A stretch of DNA of 56,880 bases from Acidobacteriota bacterium (GTDB lineage Bacteria; Acidobacteriota; Vicinamibacteria; Vicinamibacterales; UBA8438), in the NCBI GenBank assembly GCA_011523845.1, contig WTFV01000075.1:1-56880 (forward strand), written 5' to 3'. The position numbers were made by a program, and so were the translations under genes. Numbering within the stretch: position 1 is the stretch's first letter; every line of letters begins with the position of its first letter. This document shows, in pieces, positions 24,754 through 34,321 of the stretch. The notes under the pieces were generated by a model. It was not told where the DNA came from and searched no databases. It worked only from the letters and a program-made list of their open reading frames with translations.

Positions 24754-26583
24754 ATGAGCCTGGTCCTCTTCCTGATCGCCGCCGCCGTCACGCACGCGCA
24801 GGATGCCGAGCTGAAGGCGACCGCCCCGGCACTGGTCTCGCCGCCCGACGGCACGTGGTTCGCTGACGTGCCGGACAGCGTGACCCTGACCGCGCGACCT
24901 GCGATGGGGGTATTCGTCCCGGTTGGTTTCGACTACCGCTTCGAGGTCTACGAGGGCGGAACGCTCGTGGCTTCGTTGCTGGCGCAGGCGGGAGGCGCGG
25001 AGGTGACTCGGCGGTTCGCGGGCCCGCTGGTCGAGAGAACCGTCTATGCGTGGCGGGTGCGAGCCGAGCGCGATGGCGCGGGCGGCCCCTGGTCGGAGAC
25101 TTGGGTCTTCGAAACCGGTTTCCTGCCCGGCGCCGGCACACTCCGATTCAGCGACGTCACGATCTCGGCAGGTCTTGCCGGTCCGCCACCGTTTCGGCTG
25201 GGTGGACACGGGGCGGCCTTCGCCGACGCGACGGGGGACGACAGACCGGATCTCTACATCACGATGAACTTCGCCGACCCCGTGGCCGACCAGTTCTTCG
25301 TCAACCACGGAAACTCCCGGTTCGTCGAAGCGGGCGCCGCGCGGGGCATCGCCGACTTCGACGAGGGCTCCCACGGCGCCGCCTGGGGCGATCTCGACAA
25401 CGACGGAGACTTCGATCTCGTCAACGGCACGACCGGCTCCGGTGCTCCGAACGACGTGTTCCGGAACGATGGCGGCGGGGCCTTCACCGACGTGACGCCG
25501 CCGTCGATCCGCAGCCGCCGGGAAGGGACGCGAGGGGTGGCGCTGTTCGACATGGATCGTGACGGCGATCTGGACATCTTCGCCGTTGCCGGCTGGCTCG
25601 GGTCGGGAGATCCGGCAGACGAGCGCAACGAGCTGTACCGCAACGACGGCAACCTGGACTTCTCGCCGGTCACGAGCGGGGCCGCCTATACCGCTCCGGC
25701 CGGCCAGGGAGTCACGGATGCCGACTTCGACGGAGATGGCGACGTCGATCTCATCGCAGGCAACCGGGAAGGCGACCTGGTCGTTCTTCGCAACGGCGGC
25801 CGCGGCGACTTCACGCTGGTGGATCCGGGCAGGATGGGGATCTCGCACCGCGCCTACAGCGGCGTCACGATGGCCGACATCGACGCGGATGGAGACCTGG
25901 ACATGCTGCTGGTGGGTCTCGATGGGGCCGGTGAGACGGTTGGCCACCTGTACAGGAACCTTGGAGCCGGCCTGTTCGGTCATGCGTCCGATTTCCACGG
26001 CATCGACGGATACATGGGTGGATTCGCGGATCTGGACAACGACGGTGATCTCGATCTGGTTTTCGCCGGCGACGACCTCGTCTATCTCAACGATGGCGGC
26101 GGCCGCTTCGTCCCCGGGCCGCCGGTGCCGGTCGAGGGCATCTCCGACCCGCGGGCGATTGCGTTCGCGGACATGGACGACGACGGTGACGTCGACTTCG
26201 CCGTCGGCGCCAAACGAAGTCGCAATTGGCTGATCCGGAACGACTTCGACCACGGGAACTGGGTGAAGATTCGATTGCGCTCGCGGCACGGCGCGGCCGG
26301 GGCCTTCGGTGCGAAGGTCGCCGTCTACGACCGGAGCGCCGCCGGACAGTTGCCGCTCGCCACGCGCGAGAGCCGCAGCGCCAACGGGTATCTCGGCCAG
26401 GATGATCCCGTGCTGCACGTGGGACTCGGTTCCGCTACCTGCGTCGACGTATCGGTGACGTTCCTGGACGGCACCACGCGCGTCCTTTCCGGTGTGCGGT
26501 CCAACCAGACGGTCACGCTCGACGGAGCGGCCGGCGGGAGTGCGCCGATCTTCGTGGAGCAGCTCGACCGAGGCTGTCGTTGA
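24754..26583 (+). CDS. Secreted VCBS/FG-GAP repeat protein with C-terminal ASPIC/UnbV domain
   Basis: 609 residues from ATG 24754, chosen because it starts a clean signal peptide ending THAQD; upstream codons are in RPT-B. An FN3-like domain covers about 25-130 (YAWRVRAERDG). At least seven calcium-binding-type repeats follow, with FADATGDDRPDLY, WGDLDNDGDFDLV, LFDMDRDGDLDIF, DADFDGDGDVDLI, MADIDADGDLDML, FADLDNDGDLDLV and FADMDDDGDVDFA. These form a beta-propeller. The end (WVKIRLRSRHGAAGAFGAKV) is an ASPIC/UnbV domain. It is secreted or surface-bound; its binding target is unknown. Confidence 0.88.
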   Translation: MSLVLFLIAAAVTHAQDAELKATAPALVSPPDGTWFADVPDSVTLTARPAMGVFVPVGFDYRFEVYEGGTLVASLLAQAGGAEVTRRFAGPLVERTVYAWRVRAERDGAGGPWSETWVFETGFLPGAGTLRFSDVTISAGLAGPPPFRLGGHGAAFADATGDDRPDLYITMNFADPVADQFFVNHGNSRFVEAGAARGIADFDEGSHGAAWGDLDNDGDFDLVNGTTGSGAPNDVFRNDGGGAFTDVTPPSIRSRREGTRGVALFDMDRDGDLDIFAVAGWLGSGDPADERNELYRNDGNLDFSPVTSGAAYTAPAGQGVTDADFDGDGDVDLIAGNREGDLVVLRNGGRGDFTLVDPGRMGISHRAYSGVTMADIDADGDLDMLLVGLDGAGETVGHLYRNLGAGLFGHASDFHGIDGYMGGFADLDNDGDLDLVFAGDDLVYLNDGGGRFVPGPPVPVEGISDPRAIAFADMDDDGDVDFAVGAKRSRNWLIRNDFDHGNWVKIRLRSRHGAAGAFGAKVAVYDRSAAGQLPLATRESRSANGYLGQDDPVLHVGLGSATCVDVSVTFLDGTTRVLSGVRSNQTVTLDGAAGGSAPIFVEQLDRGCR

Positions 26584-26630
26584 CGTCGCGGGAGTTGGCC
26601 GGGTCGCGGGATTGACGCCAGGTCGAGTGC

Positions 26631-27548
26631 ATGGGCTTCGACACCAAGGCCACGCAGTTCCTGTTGGCGGCGCGTGCTCTCGGCGTGTCGTTCGAGCGTA
26701 CCGCCACGATTGGCAGGCAGCGCCTCTGCGTTACGCCGTCGGGGCTCTGCCGCTCGCTCCGCCGTTTCGGCTTCCGGGTGGACCGCCGCGGCGCGGCGCG
26801 GTTGCTGTCCGAATCGGAGGGGTTCGCCGAAGCGTTCCTCTGTTTCCTGGGCGCGAGGAACGTGGTGTCCGTGGACGCTTCGGACTACGAGGGCGCGTCG
26901 CGGATACTGGACCTCAACGAACCGATCCCGGCAGACGCGGAGGGCGCCTTCACCAGCGTGGTCGACGCCGGCTCTCTGGAGCACGTATTCGACTTCCCGG
27001 CCGCGGTGCGGAACTGCATGCGCATGGTGGCCGTGGGCGGGCATTTTCTCGGTGTCACGGTCGCCAACAACATGGCCGGGCACGGCTTCTATCAGTTCAG
27101 CCCCGAGCTCTTCTATCGGGTCTTCGCGCGGCATAGCGGCTTCCGGGTGGAGCGAATGCTCCTCACCGAGACGTCATCGGCGCGCTGGTACGAGGTTCGT
27201 GATCCGGCCGCAATCGGGAGCCGCGTGCAGTTTCGCACTTTCCGTCCGGCCTACCTGTGCATCGTCGCGCGTCGTATCGGCACCGGACCTGTTTCCGCTA
27301 CGCCGCCCCAGCAGAGCGACTATGTCTCCCGCTGGAAGGAGGGGACATCGTCGATCACGTCCGCGGACGGTCTGCATCCCGTCGAGCGCTATGCGCCGGA
27401 ACCGGTGGCAAGGTCGCTCAGAAGCCTCTATCACCTGGCCCAGGCCATCGCACTGCCCTTCGACCGGCGTTCGTTCAGCCGAGTCGACATTTCGAATCTG
27501 AGACCGGGAAGAGAGCGTGACGCGCTGCGAGACGATGCGGGCATCTGA
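26631..27548 (+). CDS. Class I SAM-dependent methyltransferase-like protein
   Basis: 305 residues. The N-terminal half is unusual (AARLLSESEGFAEAF, LGARNVVSVDASDYEGA). The methyltransferase-11 post-motif region is clear: VVDAGSLEHVFDFPAAVRNCMRMVAVGGHFL. The glycine-rich SAM motif I is weak. The C-terminal part after about residue 210 is variable. It probably modifies a sugar or glycan intermediate, or is a divergent member with reduced SAM binding. It is the first of three methyltransferase-like genes in this part. Confidence 0.7.
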   Translation: MGFDTKATQFLLAARALGVSFERTATIGRQRLCVTPSGLCRSLRRFGFRVDRRGAARLLSESEGFAEAFLCFLGARNVVSVDASDYEGASRILDLNEPIPADAEGAFTSVVDAGSLEHVFDFPAAVRNCMRMVAVGGHFLGVTVANNMAGHGFYQFSPELFYRVFARHSGFRVERMLLTETSSARWYEVRDPAAIGSRVQFRTFRPAYLCIVARRIGTGPVSATPPQQSDYVSRWKEGTSSITSADGLHPVERYAPEPVARSLRSLYHLAQAIALPFDRRSFSRVDISNLRPGRERDALRDDAGI

Positions 27549-27605
27549 CGGCGAGCACTTCTGGTATGCTGCCGGCAGAGCGTTTCGTTCCCCGATTTCC
27601 AGCCG

Positions 27606-28322
27606 ATGGCCCGAGGCTTCTATCACTGGTTCTCTCGTCGCCGTCTGACGAGGTTCGGAGCCGCCCGGCGACGTCGCATCGAGCGTTCCCGTCTGGCGCT
27701 GCTTCATCGCCACGTCGCTCCGCCCGGCGACTTCCTCGAGGTCGGCCCCGGCGACGGCTCTCTGGCCGCGGCGGCCGTCACGGCCGGCTGGCGCTACCGC
27801 GGCGTCGAAGCCAGTCCGGAGCTGGCCGCCCGCCTGCGGGCGCGTCAGCTCTCCGTAACGGAGGCATGGGCGCCGCCCCTCCCGGCCGCCGACGACAGTT
27901 GCGACGTCGTGTACGCCGATCAGGTGCTCGAGCACATGTCCGGTATCGACGCCGCCAGGGAGTTCGTTGCCGAATCGATGCGCGCGTTGCGCCCCGGCGG
28001 GGTTTCCCTTCTCGTCGTTCCCGACTATCTGAAGGAGCGCGCATTCTTCTGGGATGTCGACTACACCCATAATTTCGTCACTACCGAGCGACGTGTGCGC
28101 CAACTGCTCCACGACGGCGGCTTCCACGTCGAGGCGATGGTGAGGAGCATCGGCGCGGCGACCGGACCGGCGCGCGACGGACTCGCCGCCGGCGCCCTGC
28201 TCATGAGCCTGCCGGGGATCGACGCGGTTTCCCGCTACACGCATACCGAAGAGCTGGTATTCCGCATCCGAAAGAACCTGTTCGAGACGCTGGCGTTCGT
28301 CGCACGCAAGCCGGGGCACTGA
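27606..28322 (+). CDS. Class I SAM-dependent methyltransferase
   Basis: 238 residues from ATG 27606. SAM motif I is DFLEVGPGDGSLAAAA near 43-58, the acidic loop VEASPEL follows, and motif post I is CDVVYADQVLEHMSG with a typical MRALRPGGVSLLVVPD. The C-terminal HNFVTTERRVRQLLHDGGF is commonly seen in glycan-cluster methyltransferases. It follows another methyltransferase on the same strand after a 57-bp gap. The likely substrate is a sugar residue of the surface glycan; this is inferred. Confidence 0.85.
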   Translation: MARGFYHWFSRRRLTRFGAARRRRIERSRLALLHRHVAPPGDFLEVGPGDGSLAAAAVTAGWRYRGVEASPELAARLRARQLSVTEAWAPPLPAADDSCDVVYADQVLEHMSGIDAAREFVAESMRALRPGGVSLLVVPDYLKERAFFWDVDYTHNFVTTERRVRQLLHDGGFHVEAMVRSIGAATGPARDGLAAGALLMSLPGIDAVSRYTHTEELVFRIRKNLFETLAFVARKPGH

Positions 28323-28398
28323 CCGCGTCGGCGTCGGTGTGGGTGCGGGTCCCGCGGAAGTACGGGCCGTCTCTGCACTGCAGTCCCGGACCGGGTGC

Positions 28399-29166
28399 TC
28401 ATTTTCGGCAGAAAGCCAGCAGGTGCCATCCGAGGGGCCGGACGAGAATCCGCGGGAGCATATTGAACGAACCGACGAAGATGCGGTTGTACAGCGCTCC
28501 TTTCCAGCCACCGTGAAGGCGAGAGGGTACGGGAAAGCGCTCGGGGACAATCCGTACCGCTGCGAAGTTCCTCAGGAGACGACGGTACTCGTGCATGGAG
28601 GAAGTGCGCATCACCGGCGCGTCCTCGTGCTCGAGGCCGGCGCGCGTGAGCACCGACAGCGCCTTGAGCCAGGAATACCGATTGTAGACCATGAAGATGG
28701 CCTCTCCTCCGTCGGGCTTGAGTACTCGATGCGCTTCGGCGACGAGCCGCTCCGGGTTCGCGGCATACTGGATGACGCCGTGCGCGTACACCAGGTCGAA
28801 GTGGCCGTCTCCGAAGGGTAGCGCCTCGCCGTCGGCCACGCAGAGGCCCTCGGCCGCGACGCCGTGAAGGCGGACGTTGCGGTCTGCGAGACCCACCGAG
28901 CGTTCGGCGAGGTCGATTCCGACGATGCGTGCGCCGCCGCGGGCGAAGCGTACGAGATCGGTGCCGATGCCGCAGCCGACTTCGAGGACCCGCCGGTGGC
29001 GGTAGCCGTTGAAGTCCACACGGAGCGGAAGGTACCGGAGCTTGTCGAACCGATACTCGTCGAGCGCGTCGAAGAAGGGCAGCGAGCCGACCGGCTCGGA
29101 GGTCATTTCGACGTCGTGGATTCGCTCGTTCCAATAGGCGCGAACGCGTGCCGTAAGCGTGCTCAT
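28399..29166 (-). CDS. Class I SAM-dependent methyltransferase
   Basis: 255 residues. Motif I is VLEVGCGIGTDLVRFARGG near 65-83, followed by IVGIDLAERSV, DGEALPFGDGHFDLVYAHGVIQY and the post motif AHRVLKPDGGEAIFMVYNR. The C-terminal part (FPVPSRLHGGWKGALYNRIF) is basic and hydrophobic and may contact membrane or lipid substrate. It is convergent with the preceding methyltransferase and divergent from the FAD enzyme at 29211 (44-bp gap), so those two share a short promoter region. Confidence 0.87.
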   Translation of the reverse strand: MSTLTARVRAYWNERIHDVEMTSEPVGSLPFFDALDEYRFDKLRYLPLRVDFNGYRHRRVLEVGCGIGTDLVRFARGGARIVGIDLAERSVGLADRNVRLHGVAAEGLCVADGEALPFGDGHFDLVYAHGVIQYAANPERLVAEAHRVLKPDGGEAIFMVYNRYSWLKALSVLTRAGLEHEDAPVMRTSSMHEYRRLLRNFAAVRIVPERFPVPSRLHGGWKGALYNRIFVGSFNMLPRILVRPLGWHLLAFCRK

Positions 29167-29210
29167 GGGGTGGCGGGTGGGGTCGCGACCGCAACGGTAT
29201 CATAAGGTGA

Positions 29211-30842
29211 ATGCAACGCGACCCGGCGGCTCTGGCCGGCCGCACGTTCGATGTCGTCGTCATCGGCGGCGGCATCTACGGCGCGATCGCGGCCTGGGAT
29301 GCCACCCTGCGGGGCATGTCGGTGGCCGTCATCGACCGCGGCGACTTCGGTGGCGGCACCTCGTTCAACAACGCGAAGACGGTGCACGGCGGCGTGCGGG
29401 CGCTGCAGTCGGGCGACGTGGCGGCGTTGCGGCGATTCGCACGGGAGCGCCGTGCGCTGTCCCGCGTTCTGCCGCACCTGATAAGGCCGCTCCCGTTCGT
29501 CATTCCGACCTTCCGTGGCCTCCCGCGGAACCGGGGGCTGCTACGGCTCTATTTCGCGCTCGCCGATCGGCTGGTGCGGAGCTGCGCGGAGGGGAACGGA
29601 GCGGCCGGACACCTGCCGCGCAGCCGCGTGCTGTCGCGTGACGAGTGCCTGCGGCTGAACCCCCTCATCGACCCGACCGGCGTTACCGGCGGCATCGAGT
29701 GGTTCGACTGCCAGATGTACAACAGCGATCGAGTCCACTTTTCGTTCATCGCGTCGGCGGCGGAAGCGGGCGCGGTCGCGGTGAATTACATGGAAGCCAC
29801 CGCCGCGCTCGGGCGGGGCGCGGACCTCGCGGGGCTTCGAGTCCGCGATCGACTGAGCGGCGAAGCGCTCGACGTGCGTGCTCGCGTCGTGCTCAATGCG
29901 GCGGGGCCGTGGGCGCCCGAGCTCGGCCGTCGCCTGGCGGCGGGTGGCGGCGCGCGTCTGCACGGCAGGCTTTCGAAGGCGATGAACTTCGTCATCGCTT
30001 CGTCGTTGCCCGGCACCCATGCCGTCGCGGGTTCGGCGGGCGGCCGGATGCTCTTCGTGGCGCCGTGGCGCGAGCACGCCATCGTCGGGACGAGTCATGA
30101 CCGGCATGACGGCGGCGCGGACGCGCTGGCGCTGGACCGGCGGCAGATCGATGCGTTTCTGGCGGCCGTGGCCGGCGCGTTTCCGGGTCTGCCTCTCGAT
30201 CCCGGCGACGTGCGGCTGGTTCACCGCGGCCTGCTGCCGGCGTCGCCGCGCGGCGACGGCGTGCGGCTCGAGACCCGGAGTGCGGTCGTGGACCATCGCG
30301 TCGACGGCATCCACGGACTGATCAGCGTGCTGGGCGTGCGCTACACGACGGCCCGGGATACGGCGGAGCGCGCCGTCGACCTGGCGGCAGACCAGCTCGC
30401 CCGCCCCTTCGGACCCTGCCGGACCGCTGTCGCACCGCTTGCCGGGGGGGACATGGCCGACTTCGACGACTTCCTGCGCGACGCGACGACGGCGGAGAGC
30501 GATGCGGTCTCCGCGCGGACTCGCGAGCGGCTGGCGCGCACGTACGGCACGCGCTACCGGCGTGTCGTGGAGAGACTCGACTCCTCGTCGGACGACCGGG
30601 GCCCGCTCGGCGCGGCGTGCCCCGTGACCGTCGGCGAAGTGCGGCATGCGGTTCGGGAAGAAATGGCCGTCAAGCTCGGGGATGCGCTGCTCAGGCGCAC
30701 CGAGGCCGGATCGGCGGGTCACCCCGGCGACGACGCGGTGTCGAAGGCCGCCGCCGTCATGGCGGGCGAGCTGGCGTGGACTCGACAGCGGATGGAGCGG
30801 GAAATCACGGAGCTTCGCCGGACGTATCAGCTTCCGCGGTGA
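29211..30842 (+). CDS. glpD: FAD-dependent glycerol-3-phosphate dehydrogenase-like oxidoreductase
   Basis: 543 residues. The FAD-binding motif VVVIGGGIYGAIAAWDA is near 14-30, followed by GDFGGGTSFNNAKTVHGGVR, the GlpD-type active-site loop. LNAAGPWAPE and DHRVDGIHGLISVLGVRYTTAR are further GlpD signatures. The helical C-terminal domain is present (AVREEMAVKLGDALLRRTE). GlpD oxidises sn-glycerol-3-phosphate to dihydroxyacetone phosphate at the membrane. The position next to asnB and glycan genes, away from glpF/glpK, leaves room for another polyol-phosphate substrate. The 3' end overlaps asnB by 16 bp. Confidence 0.82.
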   Translation: MQRDPAALAGRTFDVVVIGGGIYGAIAAWDATLRGMSVAVIDRGDFGGGTSFNNAKTVHGGVRALQSGDVAALRRFARERRALSRVLPHLIRPLPFVIPTFRGLPRNRGLLRLYFALADRLVRSCAEGNGAAGHLPRSRVLSRDECLRLNPLIDPTGVTGGIEWFDCQMYNSDRVHFSFIASAAEAGAVAVNYMEATAALGRGADLAGLRVRDRLSGEALDVRARVVLNAAGPWAPELGRRLAAGGGARLHGRLSKAMNFVIASSLPGTHAVAGSAGGRMLFVAPWREHAIVGTSHDRHDGGADALALDRRQIDAFLAAVAGAFPGLPLDPGDVRLVHRGLLPASPRGDGVRLETRSAVVDHRVDGIHGLISVLGVRYTTARDTAERAVDLAADQLARPFGPCRTAVAPLAGGDMADFDDFLRDATTAESDAVSARTRERLARTYGTRYRRVVERLDSSSDDRGPLGAACPVTVGEVRHAVREEMAVKLGDALLRRTEAGSAGHPGDDAVSKAAAVMAGELAWTRQRMEREITELRRTYQLPR

Positions 30843-32740
30843 GGCGGGTCGAGGCAGGCCTGGGCCCAGCGTTCCAGCACCATGAGGCTGAACAGCACGT
30901 GGGCGTGGTTCTCGCGGCCGCCCAGATGGGCATCGATCAGCGTCGTGACCGCGCGAGCATCGAACCAGCCGCGGCGCGACACGCGCGCCGGGGCCAGAAG
31001 ATCATGCATGAGCGGCGCCAGGTCCCGCTTGAGCCAGTTCTTCATCGGAATGCTGAAGCCCTCCTTCGAGCGGCGGAGGATCGACCGGGGCAGTGCGCCC
31101 GCCATGGCGCGCTTCAGCACGTACTTCCGTTCACCGCCGCGGATCTTGAGGTGTCCCGGCATCGAGAATGCGAGCTCCATGACGTCCACGTCGAGGAAGG
31201 GCGCCCGGGTCTCGAGGGACGTGGCCATGCTCATCCGGTCGACCTTCACGAGAATGTCGTCGGCGAGATAGATGCCGAGGTCGGTGTAGAGCTGCCGGTT
31301 CAGCAGGTCGTCGGTGCCGGCCGAGCGCAGGGCTTCGCGCACCGGCCGGTACGCATCCGCTCCGGCCAGGGCCGCACGCAGGGCGGGCGTGTAGAGGCGC
31401 TGTTTGGCGGCCGGGCCCAGGTAGGTCATCCAGCGGTAGTGCTCGATCTCGGGAGGCGCCTCGGTCAGGCCCGTAGCGAACCGCTTGAGCTTGTTGACGA
31501 GCCCCTTCTTCTTCTCGCTCGGCGGAAAGAGCGACGTCACTCCCGCGAGCGCGGCTGCCGCCGTCCGGGGTACGACGGCGGAGATTCTGCGGGCGAGTCG
31601 ATCCGCCTCGTAGGTGTCGTAACCCCCGAACAACTCGTCTCCGCCGTCGCCGGAAAGCGCCACCGTGACGTGGGCGCGCGCGATCTCGGAGACCAGAAAC
31701 GTCGGGAACAGCGAGACGTCGGCGAATGGTTCGTCGACGTGCACGATCAGTCGATCGAACAGCTCGGCGACGTCCGGCTCGACCGTTCCCTCGCGATGTC
31801 GGGTGCGGAAGCGCTCGGCCACGCGCCGGGCGTGGGGCAGCTCGTTGTAGCTTCCGTCCGCGAAACCCATGCTGAAGGTGTTGACGGCCGGACCGCTCCG
31901 TCCGCTCGCCTCGGCCATCATCGCCACGATCGTGCTCGAGTCGAGTCCGCCCGACAGGAAGGCCCCCAGCGGCACGTCCGACATCGACTGGCGCGAGACC
32001 GCGCGGCGCAGCGTGTGGCGGAGCGCCGACGCGGCTTCCTCGTCACTCCAGCGCCTGGGCGTCACGGCGGACGCATCCCAGTAGCGGGCTACCGAGAGCC
32101 GGCCGTCTCGATAGACCAGGTAATGGGCCGCGGGGAGCCGCCGGATGGCCGAGAAGATCGTGCGGGGCGTGATGACGTACTCGTAGGTCAGGAACTGATC
32201 CAGGGCCTCGAGATCCACCTCGCGCGATACGTCCGGGCAGACGAGCAGCGCCTTGATCTCCGACGCGAGCAGCAGGCCGTTCGCGGTCGGGGCGTAGTAG
32301 AGCGGCTTCTCTCCCGCCCGATCGCGCGCCGCCACCAGCGTTCGGGAGCGGGCGTCCCAGAGAGCGAGGGCGAACATGCCGTGGAGATGCCGGACGAATC
32401 CTTCGCCCCACGCTTCGTAGGCGTGCAGCGCGACCTCGACGTCGCTGCCCGTCGCGAACGCGTGGCCGCGCGCAGCCAACTGCGCGCGAAGCGCCGAGTG
32501 GTTGTAGATCTCGCCGTTGCCGACGAGATGCACCGTTCCGTCCTCGCTGGCGAAAGGCTGGCGCCCTCCCTGCACGTCGATGATGGAGAGCCGCCGCATG
32601 CCGATTCCGGCGCCGGGCAGCGCAACCTGACCCGCGTCGTCCGGCCCGCGATGCCTGAGGGCCTCGACCATGGCCGCCAGGCGCTGCGACGCAACGGGCC
32701 GGTCCGCATCCCGCTCGACGATACCGGCGATTCCGCACAT
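30827..32740 (-). CDS. asnB: Asparagine synthetase, glutamine-hydrolysing
   Basis: 637 residues from ATG 32740, so Cys2 of MCGIAGIVE is the glutaminase nucleophile. The N-terminal Ntn domain has RHRGPDDAG and VGNGEIYNH. The synthetase domain has the ATP PP-loop FLSGGLDSSTIVAMM near 255, LSGDGGDELFGGYDTY near 360, and a complete C-terminus. It makes asparagine from aspartate or, in surface-glycan loci, amidates an uronic-acid-like sugar (WbpS-type role). The context favours the latter possibility but sequence alone cannot decide. Convergent with the FAD enzyme gene. Confidence 0.9.
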   Translation of the reverse strand: MCGIAGIVERDADRPVASQRLAAMVEALRHRGPDDAGQVALPGAGIGMRRLSIIDVQGGRQPFASEDGTVHLVGNGEIYNHSALRAQLAARGHAFATGSDVEVALHAYEAWGEGFVRHLHGMFALALWDARSRTLVAARDRAGEKPLYYAPTANGLLLASEIKALLVCPDVSREVDLEALDQFLTYEYVITPRTIFSAIRRLPAAHYLVYRDGRLSVARYWDASAVTPRRWSDEEAASALRHTLRRAVSRQSMSDVPLGAFLSGGLDSSTIVAMMAEASGRSGPAVNTFSMGFADGSYNELPHARRVAERFRTRHREGTVEPDVAELFDRLIVHVDEPFADVSLFPTFLVSEIARAHVTVALSGDGGDELFGGYDTYEADRLARRISAVVPRTAAAALAGVTSLFPPSEKKKGLVNKLKRFATGLTEAPPEIEHYRWMTYLGPAAKQRLYTPALRAALAGADAYRPVREALRSAGTDDLLNRQLYTDLGIYLADDILVKVDRMSMATSLETRAPFLDVDVMELAFSMPGHLKIRGGERKYVLKRAMAGALPRSILRRSKEGFSIPMKNWLKRDLAPLMHDLLAPARVSRRGWFDARAVTTLIDAHLGGRENHAHVLFSLMVLERWAQACLDPPHRGS

Positions 32741-32848
32741 CCGTATTGGAGACCGGGGAGAGGAGGCGCGCCGCGGACAGGCTACAATGAACGGGACACC
32801 GCGACCAAGCCGGGGGGCGTGCCGGCGGTGCCGCGATGCCGGATCACG

Positions 32849-34321
32849 ATGCTCAAATCCACTGTTGTCGGGTTTCTGCTTCTCGCGTCGATCGGCTGCG
32901 CGGATCGAGGAGGGGAGCCTCGGGAAGCGGCTCCGGCAGCCGGGCCCGGCGATGCCCGGGCGGTGATCGCTCCCGTCGACGGCGCGCCCTCGCCGAGCCC
33001 GGAGCGGCCATCCGAGCCTGCCGCGCCCCGCCTGCGAGTCGTATGGACCCGTGATCTGGGCGACGGCACCGACTTCATCAGCCTGGGCGACCAGCTCGTG
33101 CTCGTGGGGTACGACTCCCGCGACGGGCAGGGCGAGCGCGTGATTCTCGGAGAACGCGCGAGCTATGCGAAGCCGCTCGTCACGCCGGACGGGCAGTCGA
33201 TAGTCTTCACGATTCGGCACCAGCAGGCCGTCTATGCGGTCGACTGGGACGGTTCAGGCTTGCGCCGGCTCGCGGACGGGTTCGGACTCGACGTCTGGGC
33301 AGACCCGGCAGACGGGACGCAGTGGGTCTACGTCGGCGTCGACGAGGCTCCCACCGACCCGCCCCGGTACCCGGCCGTTCGGCGCTATCGTCTGGACGAT
33401 CCGACCGTTTCGGAGTTGGTCTGGGATACCCGGCCGGTGACAGCCGACAGCTTTCAACTGTCCGCCGACGGGCGGACCGCCAGCGCGTTGCTGCCCTGGC
33501 CCACCGCCGGCGTCGTCGACCTGCACGAGGGGACCTGGCGGAAGCTCGGCGAGGGTTGCTGGACCGCGTTCTCGCCGGGCGAGGATCCGCTGTTCTGGTA
33601 CTTCGACGGTTCGCATCGCAACGTGACGATGGTGGATCTCGACACCGGCGAGCGCTGGCAGGTGCCGCTCGCCGACGATCCCGTCTTCGGCGGTTACGAG
33701 GTGTACCACCCGCGGTGGACGAACCATCCCCGCGCCCTGGTCTTGACCGGTCCGTATACCGTGGGAGAGCGAGCCAACAAGATCCGCGGGGGCGGGGAGC
33801 AGGTGGAAGTCCACGTCGGATTCCTGGACGAGACCTTCACGGCGGTCTCGTCCTGGTATCGCGTGACCCGCAACGACGAGGCCGACTTCTTCCCGGACGC
33901 GTGGATCGAGCCGGGCACGCTTCCGGAGCGGCGCGTCAGGGTTGGCGGTTCGGTGCCGAGCCGGGAGGCCGACCCGGACGCTTCGGGCGTCGTCGTGGAA
34001 GTGCGCGCGAGACAGGACGTCGTGCTTCCGAGCCCGGAGTCGATTGCGCCGTATCGCGAGGGGTTGCTGGCGCTAGAGTACGATGTGGTCGACGTGGTCG
34101 AGGGCCGACTGGACGTCCCGGTCATCGCGGTTGCGCACTGGATCATCCGCGACGCCCGGACCGTCGTCGGCGCAGAGCGTCCAGCCGGGCGCACCTACCG
34201 GCTGGAGCTCGCTCCCTACGACGCGCGTCCCGAGCTGGAGGGCAAGCGGCTGATCATGGAGACCGGGGATCTCACGCTGCCCCTGTTCTACGACGTCGAG
34301 TCGGCCGGCCTCATGCCGTGA
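32849..34321 (+). CDS. Lipoprotein with TolB/WD40-like beta-propeller
   Basis: 490 residues from ATG 32849. A lipoprotein signal ends at the lipobox ASIGC. After a Pro/Ala-rich linker (about 25-65), repeats typical of a TolB-like propeller appear: KPLVTPDGQSIVFTIRHQ, DSFQLSADGRTASALLPW, GEGCWTAFSPGEDPLFWY, YEVYHPRWTNHPRALVL. The C-terminal part from about 370 is a separate beta domain (VVVEVRARQDVVLPSPES). It is coupled by GTGA overlap to an AlgJ-like gene, so the two products probably act together at the envelope. Exact function unknown. Confidence 0.75.
   Translation: MLKSTVVGFLLLASIGCADRGGEPREAAPAAGPGDARAVIAPVDGAPSPSPERPSEPAAPRLRVVWTRDLGDGTDFISLGDQLVLVGYDSRDGQGERVILGERASYAKPLVTPDGQSIVFTIRHQQAVYAVDWDGSGLRRLADGFGLDVWADPADGTQWVYVGVDEAPTDPPRYPAVRRYRLDDPTVSELVWDTRPVTADSFQLSADGRTASALLPWPTAGVVDLHEGTWRKLGEGCWTAFSPGEDPLFWYFDGSHRNVTMVDLDTGERWQVPLADDPVFGGYEVYHPRWTNHPRALVLTGPYTVGERANKIRGGGEQVEVHVGFLDETFTAVSSWYRVTRNDEADFFPDAWIEPGTLPERRVRVGGSVPSREADPDASGVVVEVRARQDVVLPSPESIAPYREGLLALEYDVVDVVEGRLDVPVIAVAHWIIRDARTVVGAERPAGRTYRLELAPYDARPELEGKRLIMETGDLTLPLFYDVESAGLMP

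Noticed and set aside
32783..32790. TACAAT as a -10 box upstream of the propeller lipoprotein
   Set aside because: No acceptable -35 at 16-18 bp and no extended -10; treated as chance.
30617..32848. Long plus-strand open frame opposite asnB joined to the propeller lipoprotein
   Set aside because: It is the antisense of asnB; the lipoprotein signal peptide at 32849 marks the real start.
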